Notes under the pieces: model-generated | Database searches by the model: none | Seen by the model: the letters and a program-made list of their open reading frames with translations, nothing else | Told to the model about the DNA's origin: nothing | Shown: piece by piece, positions 1 through 6,637 of the stretch | Layout: each line of letters begins with the position of its first letter | How positions within the stretch are numbered: the first letter of the stretch is position 1 | Source of the DNA: Planctomycetota bacterium | GTDB lineage: Bacteria; Planctomycetota; B15-G4 | Direction of reading: 5' to 3' | Assembly (NCBI GenBank): GCA_003644265.1 | Contig: QNBX01000166.1 | Location: forward strand, 1 to 9,496 | Length of the DNA: 9,496 nt | Program-made: the position numbers and the translations under genes

Positions 1-1
1 C

Positions 2-568
2 GCGCGCCTGGGGGCCATGGCCTCCGCCTTCGACCCCAGCCCCGAGATGGTGCGCATCGCATTGTCCAACGCCCAGAGCCAGGGCGTCGACCTGGACGCG
101 CGGGTGGGCTTCGTCGAGGACGTACCCTTCGAGCGGCCCTTCGAGCTGGTGCTCAACTCGGGGGTGATCAGCTTTGCGCCCGACTCCGGCGCCTATCTCG
201 ACTGCATGGACAAGCTGGTGGCCCCGGGCGGTCACCTGGTCATCGGCGACCTCAACCCCGAGTCCCGCGGCTTCTCGCGCCGTCGTCGCCGCCCGCTGCT
301 GCCCGCCCGCGAGCTCAACGGCCAGGCTCGTCAGCAGGTCGAGACCGCTCTGATCGAGCGCGGCTACCGCATCGAAGGCCGCTGGTACTACCAGCTCAGC
401 TTCCCCATCCCCGAGGGCATGGCGGCCTCGGAGCAGAAGCTGGGAGGCTTCGGCTGCGGCTTGGCGTTGGTGGCCAACAAGGCGGCCACGGCCCTCGACC
501 ACGCCTTCGGCTCCGTGTTCGCGAGCCAGTTCGACTCGTGGATCGTGAGCGCCCGCAAGCCGGGCTGA
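2..568 (+). CDS. Class I SAM-dependent methyltransferase, 5'-truncated by window edge
   Basis: The reading frame is open to the left edge, so the gene starts outside the window and the ATG at 17 is probably internal. What remains resembles the second half of a Rossmann-fold methyltransferase. AFDPSPEMV matches the end of strand 2 plus the following helix, which normally contacts the SAM ribose and lies just after the glycine-rich motif I (missing here). FELVLNSGVISFAPD matches the motif II strand. APGGHLVIGDLNPES matches the 'L.pGG.l.i.d' strand and turn. The C-terminal 100 residues (YYQLSFPIPEG and after) are a variable substrate-side region. The substrate cannot be told; small-molecule or quinone-type enzymes are commonest for this pattern. 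The next gene begins 12 bp downstream, suggesting cotranscription. Confidence 0.75.
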   Translation, partial: ARLGAMASAFDPSPEMVRIALSNAQSQGVDLDARVGFVEDVPFERPFELVLNSGVISFAPDSGAYLDCMDKLVAPGGHLVIGDLNPESRGFSRRRRRPLLPARELNGQARQQVETALIERGYRIEGRWYYQLSFPIPEGMAASEQKLGGFGCGLALVANKAATALDHAFGSVFASQFDSWIVSARKPG

Positions 569-572
569 GGAG
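567..572 (+). promoter_or_regulatory. Shine-Dalgarno sequence for the DinB-like gene
   Basis: GAGGAG overlaps the stop codon of the methyltransferase gene and lies 8 nt before the GTG at 581. It decides that GTG as the start of the downstream gene and suggests translational coupling. Confidence 0.6.
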
Positions 573-580
573 CCCAAGGC

Positions 581-1141
581 GTGTCGCAGCTGCAGCTGAT
601 GTGCGGGCAGATCGCCCACCACGACCGCCTGGTCTCGGGCTTCACGCGCCGGCTCGAGCTGCAGCAAGCGCTCTGGACCGGCTCTGCCCTGCTTGACGAT
701 GGGCCAGGGCCATCCAGCGCGCCGCGGTCATCGGCTGGACCCCAGGGGCCCAGCGTGGCCTGGCTGTTGGGACACCTCACCTGGGTCAGCGATGCGGTCA
801 TCGTGGCCGTGGCGGAGCAGCCGGCCAGCCTGCCGCCCGAGGCCCAGCGGCACGGCCAGCCGCACTGGGGCGTGACCGATGCCGCCGCGTGGCGCGCGCT
901 GCAGCAGACCTGGGAGGCCACCTCACGCCTGCGGCGCGAGGCCCTGGCGAGCCTGGACGATGACGTCTTGAGCCTGGCTCCCGCCGTCGCCATGCGCGCC
1001 GACGTTCACGGCGGCCAGTCATCGCGCGGCCGCTTCCTGGAGGGCCACGTCTTCCACTTGGCGTACCACCTGGGACAGCTCGGCGGCCTGCGGGCGCGGC
1101 AGGGCCTGGACTGGGGCGAGGTGATCGACGCGCCGGCCTGA
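581..1141 (+). CDS. DinB-like (DinB/YfiT superfamily) four-helix protein
   Basis: A 186-residue protein with a GTG start supported by GAGGAG 8 nt upstream. It shows the pattern of DinB-like metal-binding helical bundles: an N-terminal helix, then WLLGHLTWVSD (residues 61-71, His65) and, near the end, HVFHLAYHLGQLGGLR (156-171). His65, His159 and His163 are in the right places for the family's three-histidine metal site. Family members include thiol-dependent transferases (bacillithiol or mycothiol S-transferases) and many proteins of unknown role, so the substrate is not assigned. The stretch at residues 40-58 (GPGPSSAPRSSAGPQGP) looks like a flexible insertion between helices 1 and 2. The gene follows the methyltransferase closely and probably belongs to the same transcript. 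Confidence 0.7.
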   Translation: MSQLQLMCGQIAHHDRLVSGFTRRLELQQALWTGSALLDDGPGPSSAPRSSAGPQGPSVAWLLGHLTWVSDAVIVAVAEQPASLPPEAQRHGQPHWGVTDAAAWRALQQTWEATSRLRREALASLDDDVLSLAPAVAMRADVHGGQSSRGRFLEGHVFHLAYHLGQLGGLRARQGLDWGEVIDAPA

Positions 1142-1143
1142 GC

Positions 1144-1284
1144 TCAGCCCAGCTCGTCCTGCCCCAGCAACTCGAAGCCGCCCTCCTGCAGCACACGCGC
1201 GGCGGACGACAGGTCCTCCACGAACAGGGCCACGCCCAGCAGAGGCAGCTTGGCCGCAGCCGCAGCCGCAGCCGCACCAGCCAA
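1144..1284 (-). pseudogene. Possible VOC/glyoxalase-like C-terminal remnant
   Basis: One minus-strand frame reads KLPLLGVALFVEDL, then SSAARVLQEGGFELLGQDELG and a TGA, converging on the DinB-like gene with 2 bp between the stops. The pattern 'gvalfVeDL..a...L...Gfel' is typical of a beta-alpha-beta module of vicinal-oxygen-chelate proteins, where a domain half normally continues for another 20 or so residues. Upstream the frame runs into an eight-alanine run encoded by a hexanucleotide repeat and then into sequence without family features and no credible start. I therefore read it as the truncated end of a lost gene. It is short enough that chance similarity cannot be excluded. The frame is not represented by any long ORF. 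Confidence 0.35.
1253..1276. repeat. GCCGCA hexanucleotide repeat, 4 perfect copies
   Basis: Four exact tandem copies of GCCGCA, followed by one partial copy (GCCGCACC). In the minus-strand remnant they encode alternating Ala codons. Such repeats are prone to slippage and may have contributed to decay of the remnant. Confidence 0.85.
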
Positions 1285-1433
1285 GGCCGGGACGAGGGCA
1301 GCGCACGCGTCACGCGATTCATGCAGACCCTCCGCCGCAGGGGGACCCGGCTGGAAACGGCCTTTAGCCCGTGAGCCATCTGGGCCGATGGGGCTCTCCT
1401 CAGCCCAAGTCCCAGCTCTCGAGCGTGATTCCC

Positions 1434-2873
1434 ATGCCAGCCTTGCGTGTCCTCATCGCCAGCGAAGATGTCCTGGTACAGCGGGTCTTCAAGGAGATCT
1501 CCCTCCATCGAGACCACGAGCTGACCCACGCCTCGAGCGTCGAGACGGTGATGGCGGCGGCTGAGCGTGAGCGTCCGGACCTGATCGTGATCGACTTCGA
1601 TGGGCGCAACCGGGAAGGCCTGCGCCTGATGCTGGCCCTGGCCGAGGGGAACTGCCCGTCCACGATCATGCTGACCGGCTCGTGCAACGCCCGCACCCTG
1701 GGCGCCGCCGGGCGGGTGGGCCGCGAGCGCGGCCTCAGTATGGCCCCGCCGCTCACCAAGCCGCTGGACTGCGGTCAGGTGGCCAGCACGGTGCTCGATC
1801 TGCTGCCGGCCGACCAGCTGAGGATCCGTCCGCGCGACATCGAAGCCGCGCTCGAGGGCGATCAGCTGCGCCTGCACTACCAGCCTCTCGTGCAGCTCGC
1901 CACAGGCCGCGTCTGGGGCGCCGAGGCGCTGCTGCGCTGGCAACACCCGGAGCTGGGACCCTTGCCTCCCAGTCACATCATCCCGCTGGCTGAGAAGCAC
2001 GGGCTGATCGGGCCGATCACGCGCTGGGTGGCCCGCACCGCCATGGCGCAGCACAGCCTGTGGACCGCCGATGGCACGCGCATGCGCATGACCATCAACG
2101 TGTCGGCGCAGGTGCTGCGCAACCCGGACTTTGCTGACGAGATCGCGGCCATGGCCAGCGAGTACAACGTGGACCCGGGCAGCCTGGTGCTCGAGGTCAC
2201 CGAGAGCCAGTCGATCACGGAAGAGATCGACGTGCTCGACACGCTGACGCGTCTGCGGCTCGAGGGCGTCGACCTGGCCGTGGATGACTTCGGCACGGGC
2301 TTCTCCTCGCTCGGGCGTCTGTACCGCATGCCGTTCAGCGAGCTCAAGATCGACAAGTCATTCGTCATGGATGCGCACACCGACCCCGAGGCGGCGGTCT
2401 TCGTGCGCGCCATCAGCGAGCTGGGTCACAACCTGGGCATGACCGTCATCGCCGAGGGCGTCTCCAGCCGCGAGGCCTGGGACCTCACCGAGCGCCTGGG
2501 CTGCGACGTGGCTCAGGGCTTCTTCATCGCCAAGGCCCTGCCGGCCGACGAGTTTGCGCGCTGGTTGGCGCGCTGGGGCTCACACCCGGGCCAGGCCGAC
2601 GCAGACCGCTTCGAACCGTCCATGGGCTACGGCGACGGCGAGCATGGCGACGATCCCGGTCAGAACTCGCCCAACGGCAACGGCAACGCACACGGCAGCG
2701 CCGGGAACGGTGGCCAGGCCATCGACATCGGCAACGGCAGCGCGAGCGACCCCTCCGACGGGAGCGGAGACGGCCAGGCCAACGGCAACGCCCAAGCCGA
2801 GGCTCCCGTCAGCGAGTCGGGTGAAGGCAGCGCCCTGCACGTCTCCGGCCAGAGCGACGACCCGCAGCTCTAG
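1434..2873 (+). CDS. Receiver-EAL protein, predicted c-di-GMP phosphodiesterase
   Basis: I prefer the ATG at 1434 (479 residues); an in-frame GTG at 1371 would add 21 residues without domain content, and neither start has a strong Shine-Dalgarno sequence. Residues 4-125 form a response-regulator receiver: acidic E11/D12, phospho-acceptor Asp54 (DLIVIDFDG), T81 and the K109-P110 pair. Residues 133-380 form an EAL domain. E164-A-L-L-R-W, N222 in INVSAQ, E254 in LEVTE, D284-D285 in VDDFGTGFSSL, K305 in LKIDKSF, E341 in IAEGV and Q361 in AQGFF are all present, so the protein should hydrolyse c-di-GMP, plausibly under phosphorylation control by an unlinked kinase. There is no GGDEF domain. Residues about 384-479 are a low-complexity Gly/Asn/Ser/Asp tail, likely disordered. 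The last 11 codons lie in a tandem repeat that continues beyond the TAG. Confidence 0.92.
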   Translation: MPALRVLIASEDVLVQRVFKEISLHRDHELTHASSVETVMAAAERERPDLIVIDFDGRNREGLRLMLALAEGNCPSTIMLTGSCNARTLGAAGRVGRERGLSMAPPLTKPLDCGQVASTVLDLLPADQLRIRPRDIEAALEGDQLRLHYQPLVQLATGRVWGAEALLRWQHPELGPLPPSHIIPLAEKHGLIGPITRWVARTAMAQHSLWTADGTRMRMTINVSAQVLRNPDFADEIAAMASEYNVDPGSLVLEVTESQSITEEIDVLDTLTRLRLEGVDLAVDDFGTGFSSLGRLYRMPFSELKIDKSFVMDAHTDPEAAVFVRAISELGHNLGMTVIAEGVSSREAWDLTERLGCDVAQGFFIAKALPADEFARWLARWGSHPGQADADRFEPSMGYGDGEHGDDPGQNSPNGNGNAHGSAGNGGQAIDIGNGSASDPSDGSGDGQANGNAQAEAPVSESGEGSALHVSGQSDDPQL

Positions 2874-2993
2874 CACGTCTCCGGCAAGGACGACGGCCCA
2901 CAGCTCTGGCAGCTCGTCTCCGGCAGGGACGACGGCCCACCGCCCTGGCAGCTCGTCTCCGGCAAGAGCGACGGCCCACAGCTCTAGCAGCTC
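2838..2993 (+). repeat. 39-bp imperfect tandem repeat spanning the EAL gene stop codon
   Basis: Four units begin at 2838, 2874, 2913 and 2952; the GTC anchor recurs at 2841, 2877, 2916 and 2955 (first step 36 bp, then 39 bp). In the EAL frame the units read HVSGQSDDPQL-stop, HVSGKDDGPQLWQ, LVSGRDDGPPPWQ and LVSGKSDGPQL-stop. The position that is TAG in units 1 and 4 is TGG in units 2 and 3. Array differences are mostly single substitutions, so expansion seems recent. Confidence 0.85.
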
Positions 2994-3057
2994 GGTGGCA
3001 GGCATCCTCCGCGCCGGACGGCGGTCGCTTCCCGGCTGAGCGGGGTGGCGACGGCAG

Positions 3058-3074
3058 CGGGACGGGCCGTCCCG
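3058..3074. promoter_or_regulatory. Perfect GC palindrome upstream of the sigma gene
   Basis: CGGGACGG at 3058-3065 and CCGTCCCG at 3067-3074 are exact inverted arms around a single central G, about 85 bp before the sigma factor start. The one-base spacer suits a dimeric protein operator better than a stable hairpin, and no T-tract follows to make it a terminator. The site is visible; its function is inferred. Confidence 0.4.
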
Positions 3075-3098
3075 CATCTGGGTCATGCGGCGAGCCAC

Positions 3099-3117
3099 GG
3101 AATCCTGGTCGGATTCC
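3099..3117. promoter_or_regulatory. Inverted repeat GGAATCC-N5-GGATTCC before the sigma gene
   Basis: Exact 7-bp arms separated by TGGTC, ending 41 bp before the ATG at 3159. Its place in the expected promoter or 5' leader, its symmetry and its lower GC than the surroundings make it an operator candidate. It could also form a small hairpin. No clear -35/-10 pair is visible nearby. Confidence 0.4.
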
Positions 3118-3158
3118 CTTCAGCGCCCGTCCGGTCAGGCGCGTACACCGGGCAGACC

Positions 3159-3737
3159 ATGTACGACCGGAACCCGATCGACGAGCTGGTCCTGGCCGCC
3201 GCCGCCCGCGGCGAGCCGGACGCCGTCGACAGCTGGTTCCGGGCCGAACACCCGGTCGTCTGGCGCCTGTGCGTGGGCTTGCTGGCCCACGCCGCCGACG
3301 CGGACGACGCCGCCCAGGACGCCATGCTCAAGCTGCTCGACGCCCTCGCCCACCGCGACCCCGCCCGGCCCTACGGCCCCTGGCGCACGACGGTGGTGCT
3401 CAACCACTGCCGCGATGTGCTGCGGCGCATGGGCACGCGGCAACGCTACGAGGACGCGGCGCCGCCCCTGCCCGACTGCCTGCCGGCGCCCGACGAAGCG
3501 GCCTCGGCCAACGAGCTGCGCGAGCTCCTGACCGCAGCGCTGGCCCGGCTCTCGCCCCGCGAACGCGAGGCCTTCGTGTTGCGCGACCTGCAGGGCCTGC
3601 CCACAGACGAAGTGGCCGCCGCCATGGACGTGGCGCCCGCCTCCGTGCGCTCGCTGATCACCCTGGCGCGGCGACGCCTGCGCAGCCTGCTGGGCTCGCG
3701 CCTGCCCGCCCCCAGCGCGGAGAGCAGCCATGGTTGA
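3159..3737 (+). CDS. ECF-family RNA polymerase sigma factor
   Basis: A 192-residue protein, the usual size for extracytoplasmic-function sigma factors. Residues about 26-95 are region 2 (WFRAEHPVVWRLC then ADADDAAQDAMLKLLDAL, the core-binding and -10 recognition helices). A short linker follows, and residues about 117-178 are region 4 (LSPREREAFVLRDLQGLPTDEVA then APASVRSLITLARRRLRSLL, a helix-turn-helix for -35 recognition). There is no extended C-terminal domain. The frame is open upstream to 3045, but the ATG at 3159 gives the natural N-terminus; its Shine-Dalgarno sequence is weak. The stop overlaps the next start by 8 bp, so the following protein is probably translationally coupled and may regulate it. 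Two inverted repeats lie just upstream. The ECF subgroup cannot be assigned by eye. Confidence 0.9.
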   Translation: MYDRNPIDELVLAAAARGEPDAVDSWFRAEHPVVWRLCVGLLAHAADADDAAQDAMLKLLDALAHRDPARPYGPWRTTVVLNHCRDVLRRMGTRQRYEDAAPPLPDCLPAPDEAASANELRELLTAALARLSPREREAFVLRDLQGLPTDEVAAAMDVAPASVRSLITLARRRLRSLLGSRLPAPSAESSHG

Positions 3738-4167
3738 GCGTGACGACGACCCGCTGGCCGCCCTGCAGCGCGCCTTCGACGAGCTGCAGCCGCCAGTGCC
3801 CCAACGCGCGCTGGGCGACGAGGACGCGAGCACGCGCGCAGTGGTCGGCTGGGCCCGCGGCGCCTACGACGGCCTGCAGCCGCCGGCGCCCGTGCTTCGG
3901 TTGCGGGAGTCGCCGAGAAGCGCCACGACAGCGCGCTCCGAGAGGGGCCAGCGCTGGCGCCGGCACGCGGCCGCCGCCGCGCTGCTGCTGGGCCTGGGCC
4001 TGGCGCTGCGCAGCCGCCCCGAGCTGCGACCGCGCCCGCCGAGTGCAGAGCCCGTCGACAGCGGCCCACGCCTTGTGGCCGTAGCCGACGACCACTTGGT
4101 CATGCGCTCGGGCAACGTGCGCCTGGTGCTGATCACGTCCAACTCCGACGCCCCCGCGCTGCGCTGA
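3730..4167 (+). CDS. Small single-pass membrane protein, candidate anti-sigma factor
   Basis: A 145-residue protein whose ATG lies inside the end of the sigma gene. A soluble N-terminal part (1-75) is followed by one short hydrophobic segment (about 79-93, HAAAAALLLGLGLAL) preceded by basic residues (RWRRH), then a C-terminal part ending VRLVLITSNSD. The arginine-rich flank predicts the N-terminus in the cytoplasm, the arrangement of membrane anti-sigma factors. The classic zinc-binding HxxxCxxC motif is absent; there is no cysteine at all. The N-terminal part repeats the motif A(F/Y)D(E/G)LQPP(V/A)P at residues 15-24 and 45-54. No family is recognised with confidence, and the anti-sigma role rests on coupling to the sigma gene and on topology. 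Confidence 0.7.
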   Translation: MVERDDDPLAALQRAFDELQPPVPQRALGDEDASTRAVVGWARGAYDGLQPPAPVLRLRESPRSATTARSERGQRWRRHAAAAALLLGLGLALRSRPELRPRPPSAEPVDSGPRLVAVADDHLVMRSGNVRLVLITSNSDAPALR

Positions 4168-4168
4168 A

Positions 4169-4227
4169 CTCACCAACTCACCTCTAGTCACCCACTCGCT
4201 CACCCGCTCCCTGGCTCACTGGCTCAC
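4169..4227. repeat. CTCAC-rich degenerate short repeat
   Basis: CTCAC occurs at 4169, 4177, 4199, 4215 and 4223, with a GTCAC at 4187; the steps are 8, 10, 12, 16 and 8 bp. It fills the first half of the 146-bp gap between the membrane protein and the exported protein. It could be simple-sequence drift or a cluster of protein-binding sites. There is no terminator-like hairpin in the gap. Confidence 0.5.
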
Positions 4228-4313
4228 CCGCCGAGACAGCCGCCCCGGCCCGCGCCCGCGAGCCGATCCCACACCACCCGCCCTGTCATCACCCACTCCG
4301 AGAGGAACCCGCC

Positions 4314-5318
4314 ATGTCCGCCATTCCGCTGCTGATGCCCCCGCCCTACGCCACCGCCATCGCGCTGCTGGCGGCCCTGCTCAGCGCCCCACTCGCGGCG
4401 CCCGTCTCGGCCCAGGACGCCGCGGACGCCAACGTCCAGAACGCGCGCCTGATGCTCTCCACAGAGCAGATCGAGACCGAGTTCTATACGCCGAAGCACA
4501 CTCATGTGCACGAACTGCTGCGCATCGCAGAGCGCCTGCACGGGCGCACGTTCCATGTCGAGGAGAAGGGGGGCTACAGCGCGCCGCCCATGGACAATCT
4601 GCAGCTGCTCGGCGACTCCATCCTGATCTATGACGAGCCGGCCTACATCGCCAAGGTGCTCAAGGCGCTGATGCTGTTGGACCGCGGCAGCGCCCCGGCT
4701 GAGCCGGACGTCCAGCTCAGCACGAGTCACTGGTCGCCGGGCTTCATCTCCCTGCCCACGGCGTATGAGGCGCTCGACCCGTTCAAGCGTCAGGTCACCA
4801 CCGTAGACAGCAGTGGCCAGTCGCAGAGCACACGCAACATCGCCATGCTCGAGAACCAGCGCGTGCTGGTGCTGCGCGACACGCCCGCGCAGGTCGCGCA
4901 GATGCTCGAGCTGTTGAGCGTCATCGACCGCTCCGAGCCCCAGCTCATGGTCAGCGCCATGGTCATCCGCGGTGAGCACGGCGCCGGAGACGGCGCGGTC
5001 CCCACGGAGCTGGCCCAGAACCTGTCCCAGCTGGTGCCCTACCAGTCCTTCAGCATGGAGGCCATGGGCCTGGTGCGCAGCTCGGCGCGCGCACGCAGCA
5101 TCGGGCTGCGCCTGGACGAGACGCACAGCCTGGAGTTCGAGCCGGACGCCTTCGACGAGGACAGCCTGACCCTCTCCGGCCGCTGCCAGTTCAAGTCCGA
5201 GACCGGCTTCAGGTTCGAGACCCGCACCTCGGTCTCCGCAGGCGAGTACACCGTGCTCGGCGTCAGCGGCGAGCTGGCCCTGTTCGTGGTGCTGCGCATC
5301 GAGCCCATCGGCGGCTGA
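4314..5318 (+). CDS. Exported protein with secretin N-domain-like modules
   Basis: A 334-residue protein with a start supported by AGAGGAA 7 nt upstream. Residues 1-33 form a signal peptide (hydrophobic ATAIALLAALLSAPLAAP, cleavage likely after VSA). Two repeated alpha/beta modules follow. Residues about 53-124 contain LQLLGDSILIYDEPAYIAKV, and residues about 143-206 contain ENQRVLVLRDTPAQVAQMLELL then SVIDR. The pattern 'l..n.lvi.d.pa.v..v..ll..lD' is characteristic of the N1-N2 periplasmic domains of secretins (GspD/PilQ). Residues 208-332 look beta-rich, but the secretin barrel is absent and the protein is about half the size of a secretin. It therefore probably acts as a periplasmic interaction protein, not a channel. 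It lies 146 bp after the sigma pair in the same direction and may be a target or sensor of it. Confidence 0.65.
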   Translation: MSAIPLLMPPPYATAIALLAALLSAPLAAPVSAQDAADANVQNARLMLSTEQIETEFYTPKHTHVHELLRIAERLHGRTFHVEEKGGYSAPPMDNLQLLGDSILIYDEPAYIAKVLKALMLLDRGSAPAEPDVQLSTSHWSPGFISLPTAYEALDPFKRQVTTVDSSGQSQSTRNIAMLENQRVLVLRDTPAQVAQMLELLSVIDRSEPQLMVSAMVIRGEHGAGDGAVPTELAQNLSQLVPYQSFSMEAMGLVRSSARARSIGLRLDETHSLEFEPDAFDEDSLTLSGRCQFKSETGFRFETRTSVSAGEYTVLGVSGELALFVVLRIEPIGG

Positions 5319-5358
5319 GCGCCGGGACGGGGGCGAGGTCCGACCGACCCACCCCAAC

Positions 5359-6444
5359 TCACCGCGGCAGATGCACCGGCGCCGTGTCCTGCCACCCGGT
5401 CCCCTCCAACGCGTGCATGAACGCCACCAGCGCGTTCAGCTCGATGCCGGTCAGCCGCACCTCCTTCATCTTGGGCGAGAGCCAGGGGTTGTCCGTCCCG
5501 CCGATCATGTAGTGCTTCATGACCTCGAACAGCGTCTCCAGCGAGCCGTCGTGCATGTAGGGTGCGTGCAGCGTGACCTCGCGCAGGCCCGGCGTCTTGA
5601 AGGCGCCCGTGTCGGCCTCGTCGCCGCTGATGGCGGCGCGCCCGAGGTCGGCCATCTCGCCCGTCTGCTCGTCGTAGCCGATGCCCAGGTTGTGGTACTG
5701 GCTGTCGGTGAAGGCGGCCCCCACGTGGCAGGTGGCGCACAGCGCCTTGCCGAAGAACAGGTCGTGACCCAAGATCTGCTCGGACGTCATGGGGCTGACG
5801 TAGCCCTGCTCCTCGTCGTCGGCGTCGATCCACTGATCGTAGGGACTGTTGCCGGACACGCGCGTGCGCTCGTAGTCGGCGATGGCGTGGGCGATGCGAT
5901 CGATGCTGACTTGGTCGTCACCGAAGGCCTTGGCGAAGAAGTGGCGGTAGTTGGGGATGGCCGCCACCGCCGCCACCACCGCCTCGTGGGTGGTGCCCAT
6001 CTCGATCGGGTTGATGATGGGGCCCTTGGCCTGCTCCTCCAGGCTCGCCGCGCGCCCGTCCCAGAACGTCTCGGGGTAGAAGGCGTAGGCGGCGTTCACG
6101 AAACTGGGCGCCTTGCGGCCGCCCTTCTGCCCGTCGATGCCGGTGCTCACCGGCGTGGGCTCGCTGAAGCCGTTCTCGGGGCGGTGGCAGGTGGCGCACG
6201 CGACCGTTCCGTCGGCCGACAGCAGCGGATCAAAGAACAGCCAGCGCCCGAGGCGCACGCGCTCGGGGTCAGGCTTGGTCTTGAGGTCGCCCACCGCAAA
6301 GTCGAAACCCAGCGGCGCCTCCGGCAGGGGCAGCACCGGATTGTCCGCCTCCAACTCAACCAACGTCGGCGCCGGCGAGCCCATCAAGCTCGCGCAAGCG
6401 GCAACAACGGACACCAACAACACGACGATCAACACGCGGCTCAA
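5359..6444 (-). CDS. Di-haem cytochrome c peroxidase / MauG-family lipoprotein
   Basis: A 361-residue protein. The TTG start is preceded by GAGAGAG and followed at once by a lipoprotein signal peptide with lipobox VVAAC (Cys17), so it is predicted to be membrane-anchored in the periplasm. Two c-type haem sites are present: C83-A-T-C-H87 and C236-A-T-C-H240. Other family hallmarks are FWDGRA (127-132), NPIEMG (145-150, with the conserved active-site-type Glu148) and PYMHDG (295-300, with the Met297 expected as sixth ligand of the electron-transfer haem). RLGRWLFFDPLLSADGTVAC is the usual lead-in to the first haem. Canonical members reduce hydrogen peroxide with electrons from a small cytochrome; MauG-type members oxidise protein side chains. 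With no partner gene nearby, the choice between them is open. It converges on the preceding gene with a 40-bp gap and no clear terminator. Confidence 0.93.
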   Translation of the reverse strand: MSRVLIVVLLVSVVAACASLMGSPAPTLVELEADNPVLPLPEAPLGFDFAVGDLKTKPDPERVRLGRWLFFDPLLSADGTVACATCHRPENGFSEPTPVSTGIDGQKGGRKAPSFVNAAYAFYPETFWDGRAASLEEQAKGPIINPIEMGTTHEAVVAAVAAIPNYRHFFAKAFGDDQVSIDRIAHAIADYERTRVSGNSPYDQWIDADDEEQGYVSPMTSEQILGHDLFFGKALCATCHVGAAFTDSQYHNLGIGYDEQTGEMADLGRAAISGDEADTGAFKTPGLREVTLHAPYMHDGSLETLFEVMKHYMIGGTDNPWLSPKMKEVRLTGIELNALVAFMHALEGTGWQDTAPVHLPR

Positions 6445-6458
6445 GGCACTCTCTCACT

Positions 6459-6470
6459 CGGGGGCCCCCG
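6459..6470. promoter_or_regulatory. 12-bp palindrome just upstream of the peroxidase start
   Basis: CGGGGGCCCCCG is a perfect palindrome, 14 bp upstream of the TTG start of the peroxidase gene and just 5' of its purine-rich ribosome-binding region. It may be an operator or may influence translation initiation. The rest of 6471-6554 is C/A-rich with nothing else recognised. Confidence 0.3.
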
Positions 6471-6554
6471 ACATATCAAAGCCACGCCAGCCCCACAAAC
6501 CACAACACCGTCATCCCCGCCCCCCAAAGCCCTACCCCGCGCTCACGCGCGCGT

Positions 6555-6626
6555 GTCGAGTAGGGACGGGCGTTTCGGCCCGCCCCCTTCTTCAAACCGG
6601 ACTTGCGGATCTCCCGCATCCGGCTT
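6555..6626 (-). ncRNA. Group II intron domains V and VI (relic copy)
   Basis: Domain V lies at 6626-6594: AAGCCGGATGCGG, a GAGA tetraloop, then the complementary strand ending GGTTT, with the AGC triad kept. Domain VI lies at 6593-6555: a GC-rich stem followed by TACTCGAC. Relative to the intact copy, most changes in the domain V and VI stems are tolerated (the loop stays GNRA; one C to T makes a G-U pair). The A seven bases from the end matches the branch-point position of the intact copy. Confidence 0.8.
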
Positions 6627-6637
6627 ATCGACCAGCT

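Noticed and set aside
798..2054. A 418-codon minus-strand frame antisense to the DinB-like and EAL genes
   Set aside because: Very Arg/Ala/Pro-rich, no family features, opposite the third-position GC pattern of clear genes; a shadow of GC-rich coding DNA.
2838..2993. The tandem repeat as a CRISPR array
   Set aside because: Units are contiguous and similar along their whole length, with no unique spacers, and they keep the codon frame of the upstream gene.
4224..5357. A 377-codon minus-strand frame antisense to the exported secretin-N-like gene
   Set aside because: The plus strand has a signal peptide, a Shine-Dalgarno sequence and recognisable modules; the antisense product is low-complexity His/Gln/Arg-rich.
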